From Bacteroides ndongoniae (lineage in GTDB: Bacteria > Bacteroidota > Bacteroidia > Bacteroidales > Bacteroidaceae), in assembly GCF_900108345.1 (NCBI RefSeq), contig NZ_FNVV01000012.1, forward strand, positions 905,852-969,851: a DNA stretch of 64,000 nucleotides, in the 5' to 3' direction. The notes under the pieces were generated by a model. It was not told the origin of the DNA. It did not search any database and saw only the letters and a list, made by a program, of their open reading frames with translations. The position numbers were made by a program, and so were the translations under genes. Of the stretch, positions 7,745 to 16,437 are shown one piece after another (positions within the stretch are counted from its first letter, which is position 1; every line of letters starts with the position of its first letter).

Positions 7745-7752
7745 TATCTTTG
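7745..7752 (+). promoter_or_regulatory. Putative -7 box for truA
   Basis: TATCTTTG followed by CACCC, a typical Bacteroides promoter context. It leaves a leader of about 115 nt before the truA start and faces away from the DUF5715 promoter 23 bp to its left. Confidence 0.5.
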
Positions 7753-7874
7753 CACCCAAAATGCAGGGACAGGCTGACCGATGGCCGGATGCGGGACGAA
7801 TGCTTGCGAGCGGCTGGCAGGTTACGGACAGATGTCCTTTTCTTTTGAATCCTCTAATATAAAAAGGAAGAACT

Positions 7875-8639
7875 GTGCAACGATATTTCATCTATTTGGC
7901 TTACGACGGAACGGCCTATCACGGCTGGCAGATACAGCCCAACGGGGCAAGTGTGCAGGAGTGTCTGATGAAGGCGCTCTCGACGTTGCTGCGCCGCGAG
8001 GTGGAGGTGACGGGAGCCGGGCGCACGGATGCCGGGGTGCACGCCTCGCTGATGGTGGCTCATTTCGACAGTGAGCAGCCCCTGGACACGGCCTTCATGA
8101 CCGACAAGCTGAACCGTCTGCTGCCGCCCGACATTTCGGTCTACCGTCTGCGGGCGGTGAAGCCCGATGCGCATGCACGCTTCGATGCCACGGCACGCAT
8201 GTACAAGTATTACGTCACGACGGCGAAGGTGCCGTTCGACCGGCAATACCGTTGCCGACTGTTCCAACGGCCCGACTTCGACCGGATGAACGAAGCGGCG
8301 CGCCGCTTGTTCGACTATACCGACTTTACCAGCTTCAGCAAGCTGCATACCGACGTAAAGACCAACAACTGCCGCATCATGCACGCCGAGTGGACACAAC
8401 TGGACGAGGTGACCTGGGTGTTTACCATCCGTGCCGACCGCTTTCTGCGCAACATGGTGCGGGCCATTGTGGGCACGCTGCTCGAAGTGGGCCGCGGCAA
8501 ACTGTCGGTCGAGGGTTTCTGCCGGGTCATCGAGCAGAAGGACCGCTGCCGTGCGGGGACTTCCGTACCCGGCAATGCGCTGTTTCTGGTCGACGTGGCC
8601 TATCCCGAGGAACTGTTCTTGAAGGAAGAGGAGCGATGA
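7875..8639 (+). CDS. truA: tRNA pseudouridine(38-40) synthase TruA
   Basis: This 254-residue protein should isomerise uridines 38-40 in tRNA anticodon arms. The catalytic aspartate is Asp52 in [11 protein letters not shown], and the N-terminal [22 protein letters not shown] is the family start. [14 protein letters not shown] and [19 protein letters not shown] further support TruA. The start is a GTG at 7875; the only in-frame starts that keep the conserved N-terminus are near this point. It is followed 56 bp later by the DMT transporter gene. Confidence 0.96.
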   Translation: MQRYFIYLAYDGTAYHGWQIQPNGASVQECLMKALSTLLRREVEVTGAGRTDAGVHASLMVAHFDSEQPLDTAFMTDKLNRLLPPDISVYRLRAVKPDAHARFDATARMYKYYVTTAKVPFDRQYRCRLFQRPDFDRMNEAARRLFDYTDFTSFSKLHTDVKTNNCRIMHAEWTQLDEVTWVFTIRADRFLRNMVRAIVGTLLEVGRGKLSVEGFCRVIEQKDRCRAGTSVPGNALFLVDVAYPEELFLKEEER

Positions 8640-8695
8640 GGCTCCTTTCCTTATTATATATGTAAGACTTACGTCTGTTAATTCGTTTTTTTATT

Positions 8696-9595
8696 ATGTG
8701 GTTATTGCTTGCTTTTCTTTCGGCTGCGCTGCTGGGCTTTTACGACGCCTTCAAGAAGCAGTCGTTGCGCGACAACGCCGTGTTGCCCGTCCTGTTTCTG
8801 AATACACTGTTTTCGAGCCTGATTTTCCTGCCTTTTATCGTGCTGTCGTTTGCGGCGCCCGAAGTGCTGCAGGGCACGATGTTCGAGATGCCCGTGGCAG
8901 GATGGGAAACGCATAAGTATATCGTTGTAAAGTCGTTCATCGTCCTCTCGTCGTGGGTGTTCGGTTACTTCGGCATGAAGCACTTGCCGCTCACCATCGT
9001 GGGACCCATCAATGCCACGCGTCCGGTGATGGTGTTAGTGGGCGCCATGCTGTTCTTCGGCGAGCGGCTCAACCTGTATCAGTGGGCGGGCGTGCTGCTG
9101 GCCGTGGCTTCGTTCTTCATGCTGAGCCGTTCGGGCAAGAAGGAGGGCATCGACTTCAGTCACAACAAGTGGATCTTCTTCATCGTGCTGGCTGCGGTGA
9201 CAGGTGCCATCAGCGGCCTGTACGACAAGTATCTGATGACCCGCCTCAACCCGATACTGGTGCAGTCGTGGTACAATGTCTATCAGGTGTTCATCATGTG
9301 CCCCGTTATCCTGCTGTTGTGGTACCCCAAGCGTAAGTCGAGTACGCCGTTCCGCTGGAAGTGGACCATTGTCTTCATCTCGCTGTTCCTTTGTGCGGCC
9401 GACTTTGCCTACTTCTATGCCTTGAGTTACGAAGATTCGATGATATCCATCGTGTCGATGGTGCGCAGGGGCAGCGTGGTGGTGTCGTTCCTGTTTGGAG
9501 CCTTGTTCTTCCGTGAAAAGAATTTAAAAAGCAAGGCTGTCGACCTGATTTTGGTGCTGATAGGAATGTTCTTCTTATATTTGGGGAGCAAATAG
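8696..9595 (+). CDS. DMT/EamA-family membrane transporter
   Basis: This 299-residue protein has about ten hydrophobic segments arranged as two five-helix halves, the EamA layout. Repeat-typical stretches are FGYFGMKHLPLTIVGPINAT and RPVMVLVGAMLFFGERLNL in the first half, with FREKNLKSKAVDLILVLIGM near the end. Such proteins export or exchange small metabolites; the substrate cannot be told. It follows truA on the same strand and may share its transcript. Confidence 0.85.
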   Translation: MWLLLAFLSAALLGFYDAFKKQSLRDNAVLPVLFLNTLFSSLIFLPFIVLSFAAPEVLQGTMFEMPVAGWETHKYIVVKSFIVLSSWVFGYFGMKHLPLTIVGPINATRPVMVLVGAMLFFGERLNLYQWAGVLLAVASFFMLSRSGKKEGIDFSHNKWIFFIVLAAVTGAISGLYDKYLMTRLNPILVQSWYNVYQVFIMCPVILLLWYPKRKSSTPFRWKWTIVFISLFLCAADFAYFYALSYEDSMISIVSMVRRGSVVVSFLFGALFFREKNLKSKAVDLILVLIGMFFLYLGSK

Positions 9596-9601
9596 GAGGG
9601 A

Positions 9602-9650
9602 AATGAAGAATTAAGAATGAAGAATTAAGAATGGAGAATGAAGGATGAAG
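9602..9650. repeat. AAGAATGAAGAAT tandem array
   Basis: Four or five direct, slightly diverged units of about 11-12 bp lie between the DMT transporter and the DUF3256 gene. It belongs to the family seen at the four-helix-bundle cassette. No inverted partner is seen close by. Confidence 0.7.
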
Positions 9651-9712
9651 ACTCGTTCATTTCCTCCCCCATCAACTATTAATTATTAATTGTAAACTAT
9701 TAATTAACCGTT

Positions 9713-10360
9713 ATGAACCGATTGATATTACTCGCTATAAGCTTGCTGGTGCTGCCCCTGTCGCTGCGTGCACAGCTGGCGAAAGACGTTTTCAAGGCCA
9801 TGCCCGATTCGCTGAATCTGCTGCTGACGTCGGTGAACCGTGCCGACTTCATCGACTTTCTGGAAAGCAAAATGAAGGCCGAAGTGACCAACCGCTTCGA
9901 CGGCAAGTCGGAGATGACTGCGCTGACGCCCGACTACATCCACATCCGCATGACGCCCCAAAGCACCTGGGAGATGAAACTGCTGCCGCTGACCGATAGC
10001 ACCAAGGTGGTGTGCACCGTCTCTACCGTTTGCGCCCCGGCGTGCGACAGCCACATCCGTTTCTACACCACCGACTGGAAAGAGCTGCCCGCTGCCGACT
10101 TCCTGCCCGCTCTGCCCGTGACGGACGACTTCATCGAAGCCGCCCCCGACTCGGCCGACATCTACGACTATCAGGATGCCCGCCGCCAGGCCGATATCCT
10201 CTTCCTGAAGGCTTCGCTTTCGCCCACCGATGCCGCGCTGACCTTCACCTTCTGCACCCCCGACTATATGGAAAAAGAAGCGGCGGACCGGTTGAAACCT
10301 TTTGTCCGCCGCCCTGTGGTTTATACCTGGAAAGAGGGGAAATTCGTCACTTTACCTTAA
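9713..10360 (+). CDS. DUF3256 family exported protein
   Basis: This 215-residue protein starts with a signal peptide, LILLAISLLVLPLSLRAQ. It contains stretches I associate with the DUF3256 family of Bacteroidales, such as VFKAMPDSLNLLLTSVNRAD and IHIRMTPQSTWEMKLLPL. The function is unknown. It is predicted periplasmic. Its last 14 bp overlap the end of the convergent yitT-like gene. Confidence 0.75.
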   Translation: MNRLILLAISLLVLPLSLRAQLAKDVFKAMPDSLNLLLTSVNRADFIDFLESKMKAEVTNRFDGKSEMTALTPDYIHIRMTPQSTWEMKLLPLTDSTKVVCTVSTVCAPACDSHIRFYTTDWKELPAADFLPALPVTDDFIEAAPDSADIYDYQDARRQADILFLKASLSPTDAALTFTFCTPDYMEKEAADRLKPFVRRPVVYTWKEGKFVTLP

Positions 10361-11237
10361 TCTTGTCGAACCCTTCGCCGTAGACTCCGATGACAGCACT
10401 CTGCGATACGAATGCCTTGGGGTCGATGTCCTTGATCAGCCGGAAGATGATGGGCGACTCGCTTTTCTTGGCCAGTACGAACAGCATCTTCACCTCGTGA
10501 CCCGTGTAGAAGCCCGAAGCGTGAATCACCGTCACGCCGCGGTGCGGATATTTATTGATGTGCTGTCCTATCTCCTCGTACTTGTCGCTGATGATGAAGA
10601 ACTGTACCGACTGGCGGGCACTGTTGACCACCTGGTCGAGCACAAAGCTACAGATGTAAAGGGTGACGTATCCGTAGACAACCTTTTCCCAGTCCTGCAA
10701 CGCGAAGTAACTGGATGAAATGATGATGAGGTCGCAGATCAGCATGACGCGTCCCAGCGTGATGTCGCGATACTTGTTAATGATGGCGGCGATGATATCC
10801 GTTCCGCCCGTGCTGCCGTTCGCCGAAAAGGCGATGCCGATGCCGCCTCCGCAGAACGAGGCACCGATGACGCAGGCCATGAAGGGCTGGTCGTCGAGCA
10901 GCACCAGACCCTCGGTCAGCTTCTGGATGACGGACAGGAAAAAAGTCAGAGTGAACACGGCAAAGATGGTCTTGATGCTGAACTTCCATCCCAGTATCCG
11001 TATGGCCAGCAGCAACAGCAGCACGTTGATGCCGAAGTAAGTGTACTGCACCGGAAAACCGGTAGCGAAATAGACGATGGACGCGATGCCCGGCACGCCT
11101 CCGGTGGTGATGTCGTTGGGCAGCAGGAATACGGTCCAGCCGATGCCGTACATGATCATGCCCAAAGCGATCATCAGATAGTCTTTCATTTCCCGCAGCA
11201 TATTCTGCCGGAGCGGGCTGGTTTCAGTTGCTTTCAT
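10347..11237 (-). CDS. YitT family membrane protein with DUF2179 domain
   Basis: This 296-residue protein has five to six membrane segments in the first 200 residues, with the YitT signature PNDITTGGVPGIASIVYFAT and a conserved FSANGSTGGTDIIAAI. A cytosolic C-terminal domain of about 80 residues follows (FFIISDKYEEIGQHINKYPH ... GEGFDKIKVK), matching DUF2179. The function is unknown, with transport suggested for the family. A CAAAGATA box on the opposite strand gives a promoter 38 bp upstream. Confidence 0.9.
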   Translation of the reverse strand: MKATETSPLRQNMLREMKDYLMIALGMIMYGIGWTVFLLPNDITTGGVPGIASIVYFATGFPVQYTYFGINVLLLLLAIRILGWKFSIKTIFAVFTLTFFLSVIQKLTEGLVLLDDQPFMACVIGASFCGGGIGIAFSANGSTGGTDIIAAIINKYRDITLGRVMLICDLIIISSSYFALQDWEKVVYGYVTLYICSFVLDQVVNSARQSVQFFIISDKYEEIGQHINKYPHRGVTVIHASGFYTGHEVKMLFVLAKKSESPIIFRLIKDIDPKAFVSQSAVIGVYGEGFDKIKVK

Positions 11238-11274
11238 ATGTATTCGTCAGATAGATAGCAGAAGCATTTTGCGG

Positions 11275-11282
11275 CAAAGATA
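11275..11282 (-). promoter_or_regulatory. Putative -7 box for yitT-like gene
   Basis: Leftward TATCTTTG, matching TAnnTTTG, 38 bp before the ATG. Confidence 0.5.
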
Positions 11283-11364
11283 TGGTAATTTTCTTTCCTA
11301 TGTTCGGGCAGGTACGGATTTCTTTCTGCGTCTTCTTTTTTTACTCTGTTTTTATCGCCTTTGT

Positions 11365-11466
11365 AGGACACTTGCCATTCATTTATGGGACACTTGCACG
11401 GCTCGCGAGCAATGCAAGTGTGGCTCGTGAGCCACACAAGTGTCTCTCGCGAGCACCACTTGTATC
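11365..11466. repeat. CTCGCGAG palindromic repeat cluster, copy 2
   Basis: Three units with CTCGCGAG or CTCGTGAG cores and CACTTGCAC or GCAAGTGTG arms lie between the yitT promoter and tRNA-Gly. The rest of this 311-bp gap is AT-rich with no gene that I can support. Confidence 0.75.
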
Positions 11467-11548
11467 ATTCAGAGATGGTGGGGGATTGGAATAGGCAGAA
11501 AAGAAAAATCAGATAGAAATCTTGCGATAACTATCTGATTCTCTTAAG

Positions 11549-11621
11549 AGCGGAAGACGGGACTCAAACCCGCGACCCTCAGCTTGGAAGGCTAATGCTC
11601 TATCAACTGAGCTACTTCCGC
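11549..11621 (-). tRNA. tRNA-Gly (TCC)
   Basis: The leftward strand folds into a 73-nt cloverleaf. The acceptor pair is GCGGAAG/CTTCCGC, the anticodon loop reads CTTCCAA with anticodon TCC, and the T-arm is GTCGCGGGTTTGAGTCCCG. No CCA is encoded. It is 9 bp after tRNA-Tyr and probably in the same transcript. Confidence 0.95.
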
Positions 11622-11630
11622 AAATTTATG

Positions 11631-11713
11631 TGGGCAAAGATGGATTCGAACCACCGAAGGCGTAAGCCAGCAGATTTACAGTCTGCCCCATTTGGCCACT
11701 CTGGTATTTGCCC
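11631..11713 (-). tRNA. tRNA-Tyr (GTA)
   Basis: The leftward strand folds into an 83-nt class II tRNA with acceptor GGGCAAA/TTTGCCC, anticodon GTA in the loop CTGTAAA, and a long variable arm. The size and variable arm fit tRNA-Tyr. Confidence 0.95.
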
Positions 11714-11764
11714 TTTGGCTTTCGAGCTACTCGGGTGAAGCACCTTTGTTTCTCAATTGCGATG

Positions 11765-11772
11765 CAAAGATA
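11765..11772 (-). promoter_or_regulatory. Putative promoter of tRNA-Tyr/tRNA-Gly
   Basis: Leftward TATCTTTG, matching TAnnTTTG. It lies 52 bp before the tRNA-Tyr 5' end, just after the ribH stop codon. Confidence 0.5.
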
Positions 11773-11775
11773 CGA

Positions 11776-12270
11776 CTATTTTTGTAAACTCCAAGCGAAA
11801 TCTATCATTTTTATTGCAGTAATTGCACATTCGTCGCCTTTATTGCCTAATTTCCCTCCGGCGCGGTCCTCGGCTTGCTCCATTGTATTGGTCGTAATCA
11901 GGCCGTAAATCACTGGTACATCGCCACTTGCGTTCAATTGTGCTATGCCTTGGGTCGCTCCCATGCAAACATAGTCAAAATGTGGCGTATCTCCGCGAAC
12001 TACGCAGCCCAATGCAATAACTGCGTCTACTTCGCTATATTCGATCAGCTGGCTGGCTCCGAAAGTCAGTTCGAAACTGCCCGGAACGGTTTTGATGAGG
12101 ATGTTTTCTTCTTTAGCTCCGTGTTTTTTCAGAGTTTTCACGGCACCTTCGAGCAGTGCGCCCGTGATGTTGTAGTTCCACTCGGAAACGACGATACCGA
12201 ATTTCATTTTCTCGGCATTGGGTACTGAGTTGAAGTCGTAGTCGGAAAGATTGTGGTAAGCTGTTGCCAT
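11776..12270 (-). CDS. ribH: 6,7-dimethyl-8-ribityllumazine synthase
   Basis: This 164-residue enzyme should condense 3,4-dihydroxybutanone phosphate with the pyrimidine precursor in the penultimate riboflavin step. Family motifs are [49 protein letters not shown] and [20 protein letters not shown], including the active-site [10 protein letters not shown] loop. Length is typical. It is the second gene after the TPR protein, with a hairpin-forming repeat between them. Confidence 0.97.
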   Translation of the reverse strand: MATAYHNLSDYDFNSVPNAEKMKFGIVVSEWNYNITGALLEGAVKTLKKHGAKEENILIKTVPGSFELTFGASQLIEYSEVDAVIALGCVVRGDTPHFDYVCMGATQGIAQLNASGDVPVIYGLITTNTMEQAEDRAGGKLGNKGDECAITAIKMIDFAWSLQK

Positions 12271-12319
12271 AGGTGTTAAAATGTTATGGTTTTGAGTTTG
12301 GTTTAAGGCGGTTTGTATA

Positions 12320-12400
12320 AAGCGAAAGCACGGATTACACGGATACCACGGGGACTTCTCCTTTCCGTGTTTTTTCCATGTATTCCGTGCTTTCGGTATT
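12320..12400. repeat. Inverted repeat between TPR gene and ribH
   Basis: GCGAAAGCACGGATTACACG at 12320-12339 pairs with ATGTATTCCGTGCTTTCGG near 12377-12396, around a GC-rich inner segment. It is a stable hairpin of a repeat type seen once in this window. It has no T-tract on the ribH-proximal side, so it is not a clear terminator. Confidence 0.6.
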
Positions 12401-12432
12401 TCTTATATATAAGGTATATATGCTTCGCGCAA

Positions 12433-13116
12433 TTACTTCTTCATGAACTTGGCTTGCTCGATGTACTTATCGATGTTCATGGATTGGTAAGAACGGAAGT
12501 ATTTTTCCTTAATAGTGGTGTAAGCGTTGATGGCATCATCGTACTTGCCTTGCTTCACCAGGATTTCTCCGGCCTGTTGCAGATAGATGGGGCTGATGGC
12601 GTTGCTGTTGGCCTCTTCGGCTGCTTGCAGCAACAGCGATACGGCTTTGTCCAGCTGACCCAGCTGAGCGTAGCAGTTACCCATAGCACCTTTCATGGCG
12701 GGAGCTACCAACTGGTCGTTGCCGCTGAAGCTGTCGAGTGCTTTCAGAGCTTCTTCGTATTTGCCCAGGTGAGCGTAGCAAAGTCCTGCATAAGCCTTGG
12801 CCAGGTTGGCAGCGTCAGTTCCGCTGTATTCTTCGGCCACTTTCAGGAAGCCTTTGTAACCGATGCTGTCGCCGTTGAGGGCTTGTTCGTACTTGTCGGC
12901 TTCGAAATATTCCTGTCCTTTGAACAGGGCAGCCTGTGCTTTCTCTTCACGAGGTTGTGCATACAGATTCTTGTACATCACTACTCCGGCCACGATGATG
13001 ACGATTGCCAGCACGGCACCGATAATTGCTTTCTTGTTTTTGATGAGGAATGCCTCTGACTGTGTCAACGCATCTTCCACGTTCAGGGCTTCGTTGGTCT
13101 TTTTTTGTTCTGCCAT
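12433..13116 (-). CDS. Tetratricopeptide repeat membrane-anchored protein
   Basis: This 227-residue protein has a cytosolic N-terminus, one membrane helix at about residues 29-50 (AIIGAVLAIVIIVAGVVMYK) and then TPR-like helices. Examples are KAYAGLCYAHLGKYEEALKA, GNCYAQLGQLDKAVSLLLQA and AGEILVKQGKYDDAINAYTT. The layout resembles YfgM/DUF2133-type proteins, which work with envelope chaperones; the role here is inferred. It is divergent from recF, and a CAAAAGTA box at 13166 gives a promoter. Confidence 0.85.
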   Translation of the reverse strand: MAEQKKTNEALNVEDALTQSEAFLIKNKKAIIGAVLAIVIIVAGVVMYKNLYAQPREEKAQAALFKGQEYFEADKYEQALNGDSIGYKGFLKVAEEYSGTDAANLAKAYAGLCYAHLGKYEEALKALDSFSGNDQLVAPAMKGAMGNCYAQLGQLDKAVSLLLQAAEEANSNAISPIYLQQAGEILVKQGKYDDAINAYTTIKEKYFRSYQSMNIDKYIEQAKFMKK

Positions 13117-13165
13117 TTTTGATATATACTTTTTGTTATTATTCTTATGTAGGGAATTCGACCCG

Positions 13166-13173
13166 CAAAAGTA
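13166..13173 (-). promoter_or_regulatory. Putative -7 box for TPR-ribH unit
   Basis: Leftward TACTTTTG, matching TAnnTTTG, about 50 bp before the TPR gene. Confidence 0.5.
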
Positions 13174-13267
13174 AGTTTTTTATAGTTATCGGCGAAATTT
13201 AGCGGCATCTTTTTTTGTTTTGCTGCTGAAAACCTTTATTTTCGGCCCGCTTTTCCGCAAGAAGGCC

Positions 13268-13275
13268 TATCTTTG
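13268..13275 (+). promoter_or_regulatory. Putative -7 box for recF
   Basis: TATCTTTG lies 25 bp before the recF ATG, giving a short leader of about 18 nt. Confidence 0.5.
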
Positions 13276-13300
13276 TACGTCAACTTAGCGATAGATTTAC

Positions 13301-14413
13301 ATGATACTTAAGCGCATATCGATACTCAACTATAAGAATCTGGAGCAGGTCGAGCTGTCTTTTTCGCCCAAGCTGAACTGCTTTTTCGGACAGAACGGCA
13401 TGGGCAAGACCAACCTGCTGGATGCCGTCTATTACCTGTCGTTCTGTAAGAGCGCGGGCAACCCCATCGATTCGCAGAACATCCGCCACGATGCCGACTT
13501 TTTCGTCATTCAGGGGTTCTACGAAGCAGCCGATGGAAGTCCGGAGGAGATATACTGCGGCATGAAGCGCCGTCAGAAGAAGCAGTTCAAGCGCAACAAG
13601 AAAGAATATACCCGCCTGTCCGACCACATCGGCTTCCTGCCGCTGGTGATGGTGTCGCCTGCCGATTCGGACCTGATTGCCGGGGGAAGCGACGAGCGTC
13701 GCCGCTTTATGGATGTGGTTATTTCGCAGTACGACAAGGAGTATCTCGAAGCTCTGATACGCTACAACAAGGCACTGGCTCAGCGCAACGTCCTGCTGAA
13801 AAGCGAAACACCCGTCGAGGACGAGCTGCTGCTGGTTTGGGAGGAGATGATGGCACAGACGGGCGAAGTGGTATTCAGAAAGCGCGAAGAGTTTATCCGC
13901 GAGTTTATTCCTATTTTCCAGAACTTCTATTCGTTCATTTCGCAGGACAAGGAGCGGGTAGGGCTGACCTACGATTCGCACGCACGCGACGCCTTGTTGC
14001 TCGAAGTGCTGAAGGCCAGCCGCGAGCGCGACCGCATCATGGGCTATTCGCTGCGCGGGGTGCACAAGGACGAACTGAACATGCTGCTGGGCGACTTCCC
14101 CATCAAGCGCGAGGGCTCGCAGGGGCAGAACAAAACTTACTTGGTGGCACTGAAGCTGGCGCAGTTCGACTTCCTGAAGCGGACAGGCTCGACCGTGCCG
14201 TTGCTGTTGCTTGACGACATCTTCGACAAGCTTGACGCTTCGCGCGTGGAACAGATCATCAAGCTCGTGGCGGGCGACAGCTTCGGGCAGATATTCATCA
14301 CCGATACCAACCGCGAACACCTCGACCGCATTCTGCATAAGGTGGGCAGCGACTACAAGATGTTCCGCGTAGAGCGGGGCGAAGTATCGGAAATGGAGGA
14401 GGACGAAGCATGA
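13301..14413 (+). CDS. recF: DNA replication and repair protein RecF
   Basis: This 370-residue SMC-like ATPase should help load RecA at gaps. The Walker A motif is GQNGMGKTNLLDA (about residues 30-42). The signature region is EGSQGQNKTYLVALKLAQF, and Walker B is VPLLLLDDIFDKLD, followed by QIFITDTN. YSLRGVHKDELNMLLGDFP is typical of RecF. Start and length fit. The stop overlaps the next gene by 4 bp (ATGA), so the two are translationally coupled. Confidence 0.96.
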   Translation: MILKRISILNYKNLEQVELSFSPKLNCFFGQNGMGKTNLLDAVYYLSFCKSAGNPIDSQNIRHDADFFVIQGFYEAADGSPEEIYCGMKRRQKKQFKRNKKEYTRLSDHIGFLPLVMVSPADSDLIAGGSDERRRFMDVVISQYDKEYLEALIRYNKALAQRNVLLKSETPVEDELLLVWEEMMAQTGEVVFRKREEFIREFIPIFQNFYSFISQDKERVGLTYDSHARDALLLEVLKASRERDRIMGYSLRGVHKDELNMLLGDFPIKREGSQGQNKTYLVALKLAQFDFLKRTGSTVPLLLLDDIFDKLDASRVEQIIKLVAGDSFGQIFITDTNREHLDRILHKVGSDYKMFRVERGEVSEMEEDEA

Positions 14414-14700
14414 AACGGAACGATGCCGAACAGATAGGCAAGCTGATACAGCACTACCTGCGTCAGGAGTGCCTGGAGTCGCCGCTCAACGAACGGCGGC
14501 TCATCAACGCGTGGCCCGAAGTGCTGGGTCCGACCATTGCCTCGTACACGCGCGATCTTTATATAAAGAATCAAGTGCTTTACGTTCACCTCACCTCGGC
14601 TGCCCTGCGGCAGGAGCTGATGATGGGGCGCGACCTGCTGGTGCGCAACCTGAACCGCCACGTCGGTGCACAGGTCATCACCAATATTATTTTTCGTTGA
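14410..14700 (+). CDS. DUF721/DciA-like protein
   Basis: This 96-residue protein matches the DUF721 family, with RLINAWPEVLGPTIASYTRD and YIKNQVLYVHLTSAALRQEL. DUF721 includes DciA, a helicase-loading factor in bacteria without DnaC. Its coupling to recF (4-bp overlap) supports a role in replication. Whether this short version loads DnaB is inference. Confidence 0.88.
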   Translation: MKRNDAEQIGKLIQHYLRQECLESPLNERRLINAWPEVLGPTIASYTRDLYIKNQVLYVHLTSAALRQELMMGRDLLVRNLNRHVGAQVITNIIFR

Positions 14701-14776
14701 CCTGATTTACGTTGGTTTTGTTAAACAATGTTATAAGTTGGGCCTATAAAGGTTACAACTTATGTGTCTGATTTTG

Positions 14777-14784
14777 TACCTTTG
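14777..14784 (+). promoter_or_regulatory. Putative promoter of efflux operon
   Basis: TACCTTTG followed by CACCC fits TAnnTTTG. It lies 34 bp before a 28-codon leader ORF and about 280 bp before the TolC gene. Confidence 0.5.
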
Positions 14785-14817
14785 CACCCGCAAATCAGCA
14801 GGAAAAAGAAAGTCAGA

Positions 14818-14904
14818 ATGAAAATACGTTTTTACCACATCGCCATCCGTTATCAGAACAAGATACACGACTTCCATGCCTGGGGTGTGGCTGCTCTGAT
14901 TTAA
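14818..14904 (+). CDS. 28-codon leader ORF upstream of efflux operon
   Basis: The frame encodes a 28-residue basic, aromatic-rich peptide starting MKIRFYHIAIRYQNKIHDFH and ending in GVAALI. It starts directly after a promoter box and is followed by a hairpin at 14914-14934. I know of no family for it. Its place suggests a leader peptide whose translation controls the tolC-hlyD-MFS operon, but it could also be chance. The codon for each residue is ordinary. Confidence 0.4.
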   Translation: MKIRFYHIAIRYQNKIHDFHAWGVAALI

Positions 14905-14913
14905 TTCCTGTTT

Positions 14914-14934
14914 CTTCCGTCCGACGGGCGGAAG
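14914..14934 (+). terminator. Hairpin after leader ORF (attenuator candidate)
   Basis: CTTCCGTCCGACGGGCGGAAG folds into a GC-rich stem 10 bp after the leader ORF stop. It is followed by pyrimidine-rich sequence but no strong T-run. It could terminate or pause transcription before the efflux genes. Confidence 0.4.
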
Positions 14935-15064
14935 CATTTCCCATCCGATTTCAATTTCTTATTCAGGTTTTGCGGACTGTCCGGTGACAGGTCGTGTTGT
15001 CGCGTGCCGGCAGGAGGACCGGTGCCTTGTCCGTACAACCGTAACCCTTAACTTCAATTATTAC

Positions 15065-16393
15065 ATGTTTATGAGTTACAGAAAAGGACTCATGGTGCTG
15101 TGTGTGGCAGTGCTGTGCAGTCCGGGCCTTTACGCCCAGTCCGCTTCGTCGGGCCGCCTGTTGAGCGTCGATGAGATGTTCCGCCTGGCCGACGAAAACA
15201 GTAAGAGTATTCAAACCTATTCCACGGCCCGCGAGGCTGCCGACCAAGCGCTGCAGGCCGCCAAGGCACAGCGTCTGCCCGATGTCTCCGCCAGTCTGTC
15301 GGTCAGCTACCTGGGCGACGGCCGCTTGTGGGACCGCGACTTCAGCAACGGCACCAACATTCCGATGCCCCACTTCGGCAACAATTTCGCTCTTGAGGCG
15401 CAACAGGTGATTTACGCCGGTGGTGCGGTGAACAGCAGCATTGCCCTGGCCGAACTGGGCCAGCAGATGGCAGGACTGGACGCACAGAAGAACCGTCAGG
15501 AAATCCGTTTCCTGCTGATAGGCTACTACCTGAACATCTATAAGCTGGGCAATCAGCGTCAGGTTTTGCAGAAGAACCTGGAACTGGCCGAACAGGTAAT
15601 CCGCAACATGGAGGCACGCCGCAACCAGGGAACTGCCCTGAAGAACGATATCACCCGCTACGAGTTGCAACGCGAAACGCTGAAGCTGCAGCTGGCGCAA
15701 GTGGAAGACGCCCGCCGCATTATGAACCATCAGCTGGTGACCACCTTGCATCTGCCGGCCGGCACCGAGATTATCCCCGACACTACGTTGCTCTCGTCCG
15801 ACGTGCCCGCGCTGGCCGAAAGCGACTGGCAACAGATGGCCCTGCAAAGCAACCTGGCCTTGCAACAGAGTGGCCTTTCGGTCGAGATGGGCAAGCAGAA
15901 AGTGAAGCTGGAGCGTTCGGAGCTGCTGCCCAAAGTGGCGCTGGTAGCAGCCGAGCATCTGGACGGCCCCATCACCATCGAAGTGCCTGTGCTGGACAAC
16001 AACTTCAACTACTGTTACGTAGGCGTGGGCGTGAAGTACAATATATCGTCACTCTTCAAGAACAACAAGAAGCTGAAGCAGGCACGTCTGAACGCCCGCA
16101 AGGCGCAGGAAGAACACGAACTGGCAGCCGAGCAGGTGGAGAATGCCGTACAGGCAGGCTACGTGAACTTCCTGACCTCCTTCACCGACCTGCACACGCA
16201 GGAGAAGAGCGTACAGTTGGCTGACGAGAACTACCGCGTGACCAGCAACCGCTACGACAACGACCTGGCCCTGCTGACCGACATGCTCGATGCCGGCAAC
16301 ATGAAACTCAGTGCCGACCTGGCGCTGGTGAACGCGCGCATCAACGTTGTCTACAATTATTATAAGATGCGTTACATCACGCATACACTCTAA
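15065..16393 (+). CDS. TolC family outer membrane efflux protein
   Basis: This 442-residue protein begins with a signal peptide (MVLCVAVLCSPGLYAQS) and contains two OEP/TolC repeats with long helices. Examples are FRLADENSKSIQTYSTAREA in repeat 1 and LKQARLNARKAQEEHELAAE in repeat 2. NRYDNDLALLTDMLDAGNMK is typical of the family end. It should form the outer membrane channel for the HlyD-MFS pump encoded next. I chose the ATG at 15065 because the frame upstream of it lacks a signal peptide; the ATG at 15071 is equally possible. Confidence 0.92.
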   Translation: MFMSYRKGLMVLCVAVLCSPGLYAQSASSGRLLSVDEMFRLADENSKSIQTYSTAREAADQALQAAKAQRLPDVSASLSVSYLGDGRLWDRDFSNGTNIPMPHFGNNFALEAQQVIYAGGAVNSSIALAELGQQMAGLDAQKNRQEIRFLLIGYYLNIYKLGNQRQVLQKNLELAEQVIRNMEARRNQGTALKNDITRYELQRETLKLQLAQVEDARRIMNHQLVTTLHLPAGTEIIPDTTLLSSDVPALAESDWQQMALQSNLALQQSGLSVEMGKQKVKLERSELLPKVALVAAEHLDGPITIEVPVLDNNFNYCYVGVGVKYNISSLFKNNKKLKQARLNARKAQEEHELAAEQVENAVQAGYVNFLTSFTDLHTQEKSVQLADENYRVTSNRYDNDLALLTDMLDAGNMKLSADLALVNARINVVYNYYKMRYITHTL

Positions 16394-16437
16394 CCTTTCT
16401 TATTTCATATATTCAACAAACCATAATACTTAAAGTC

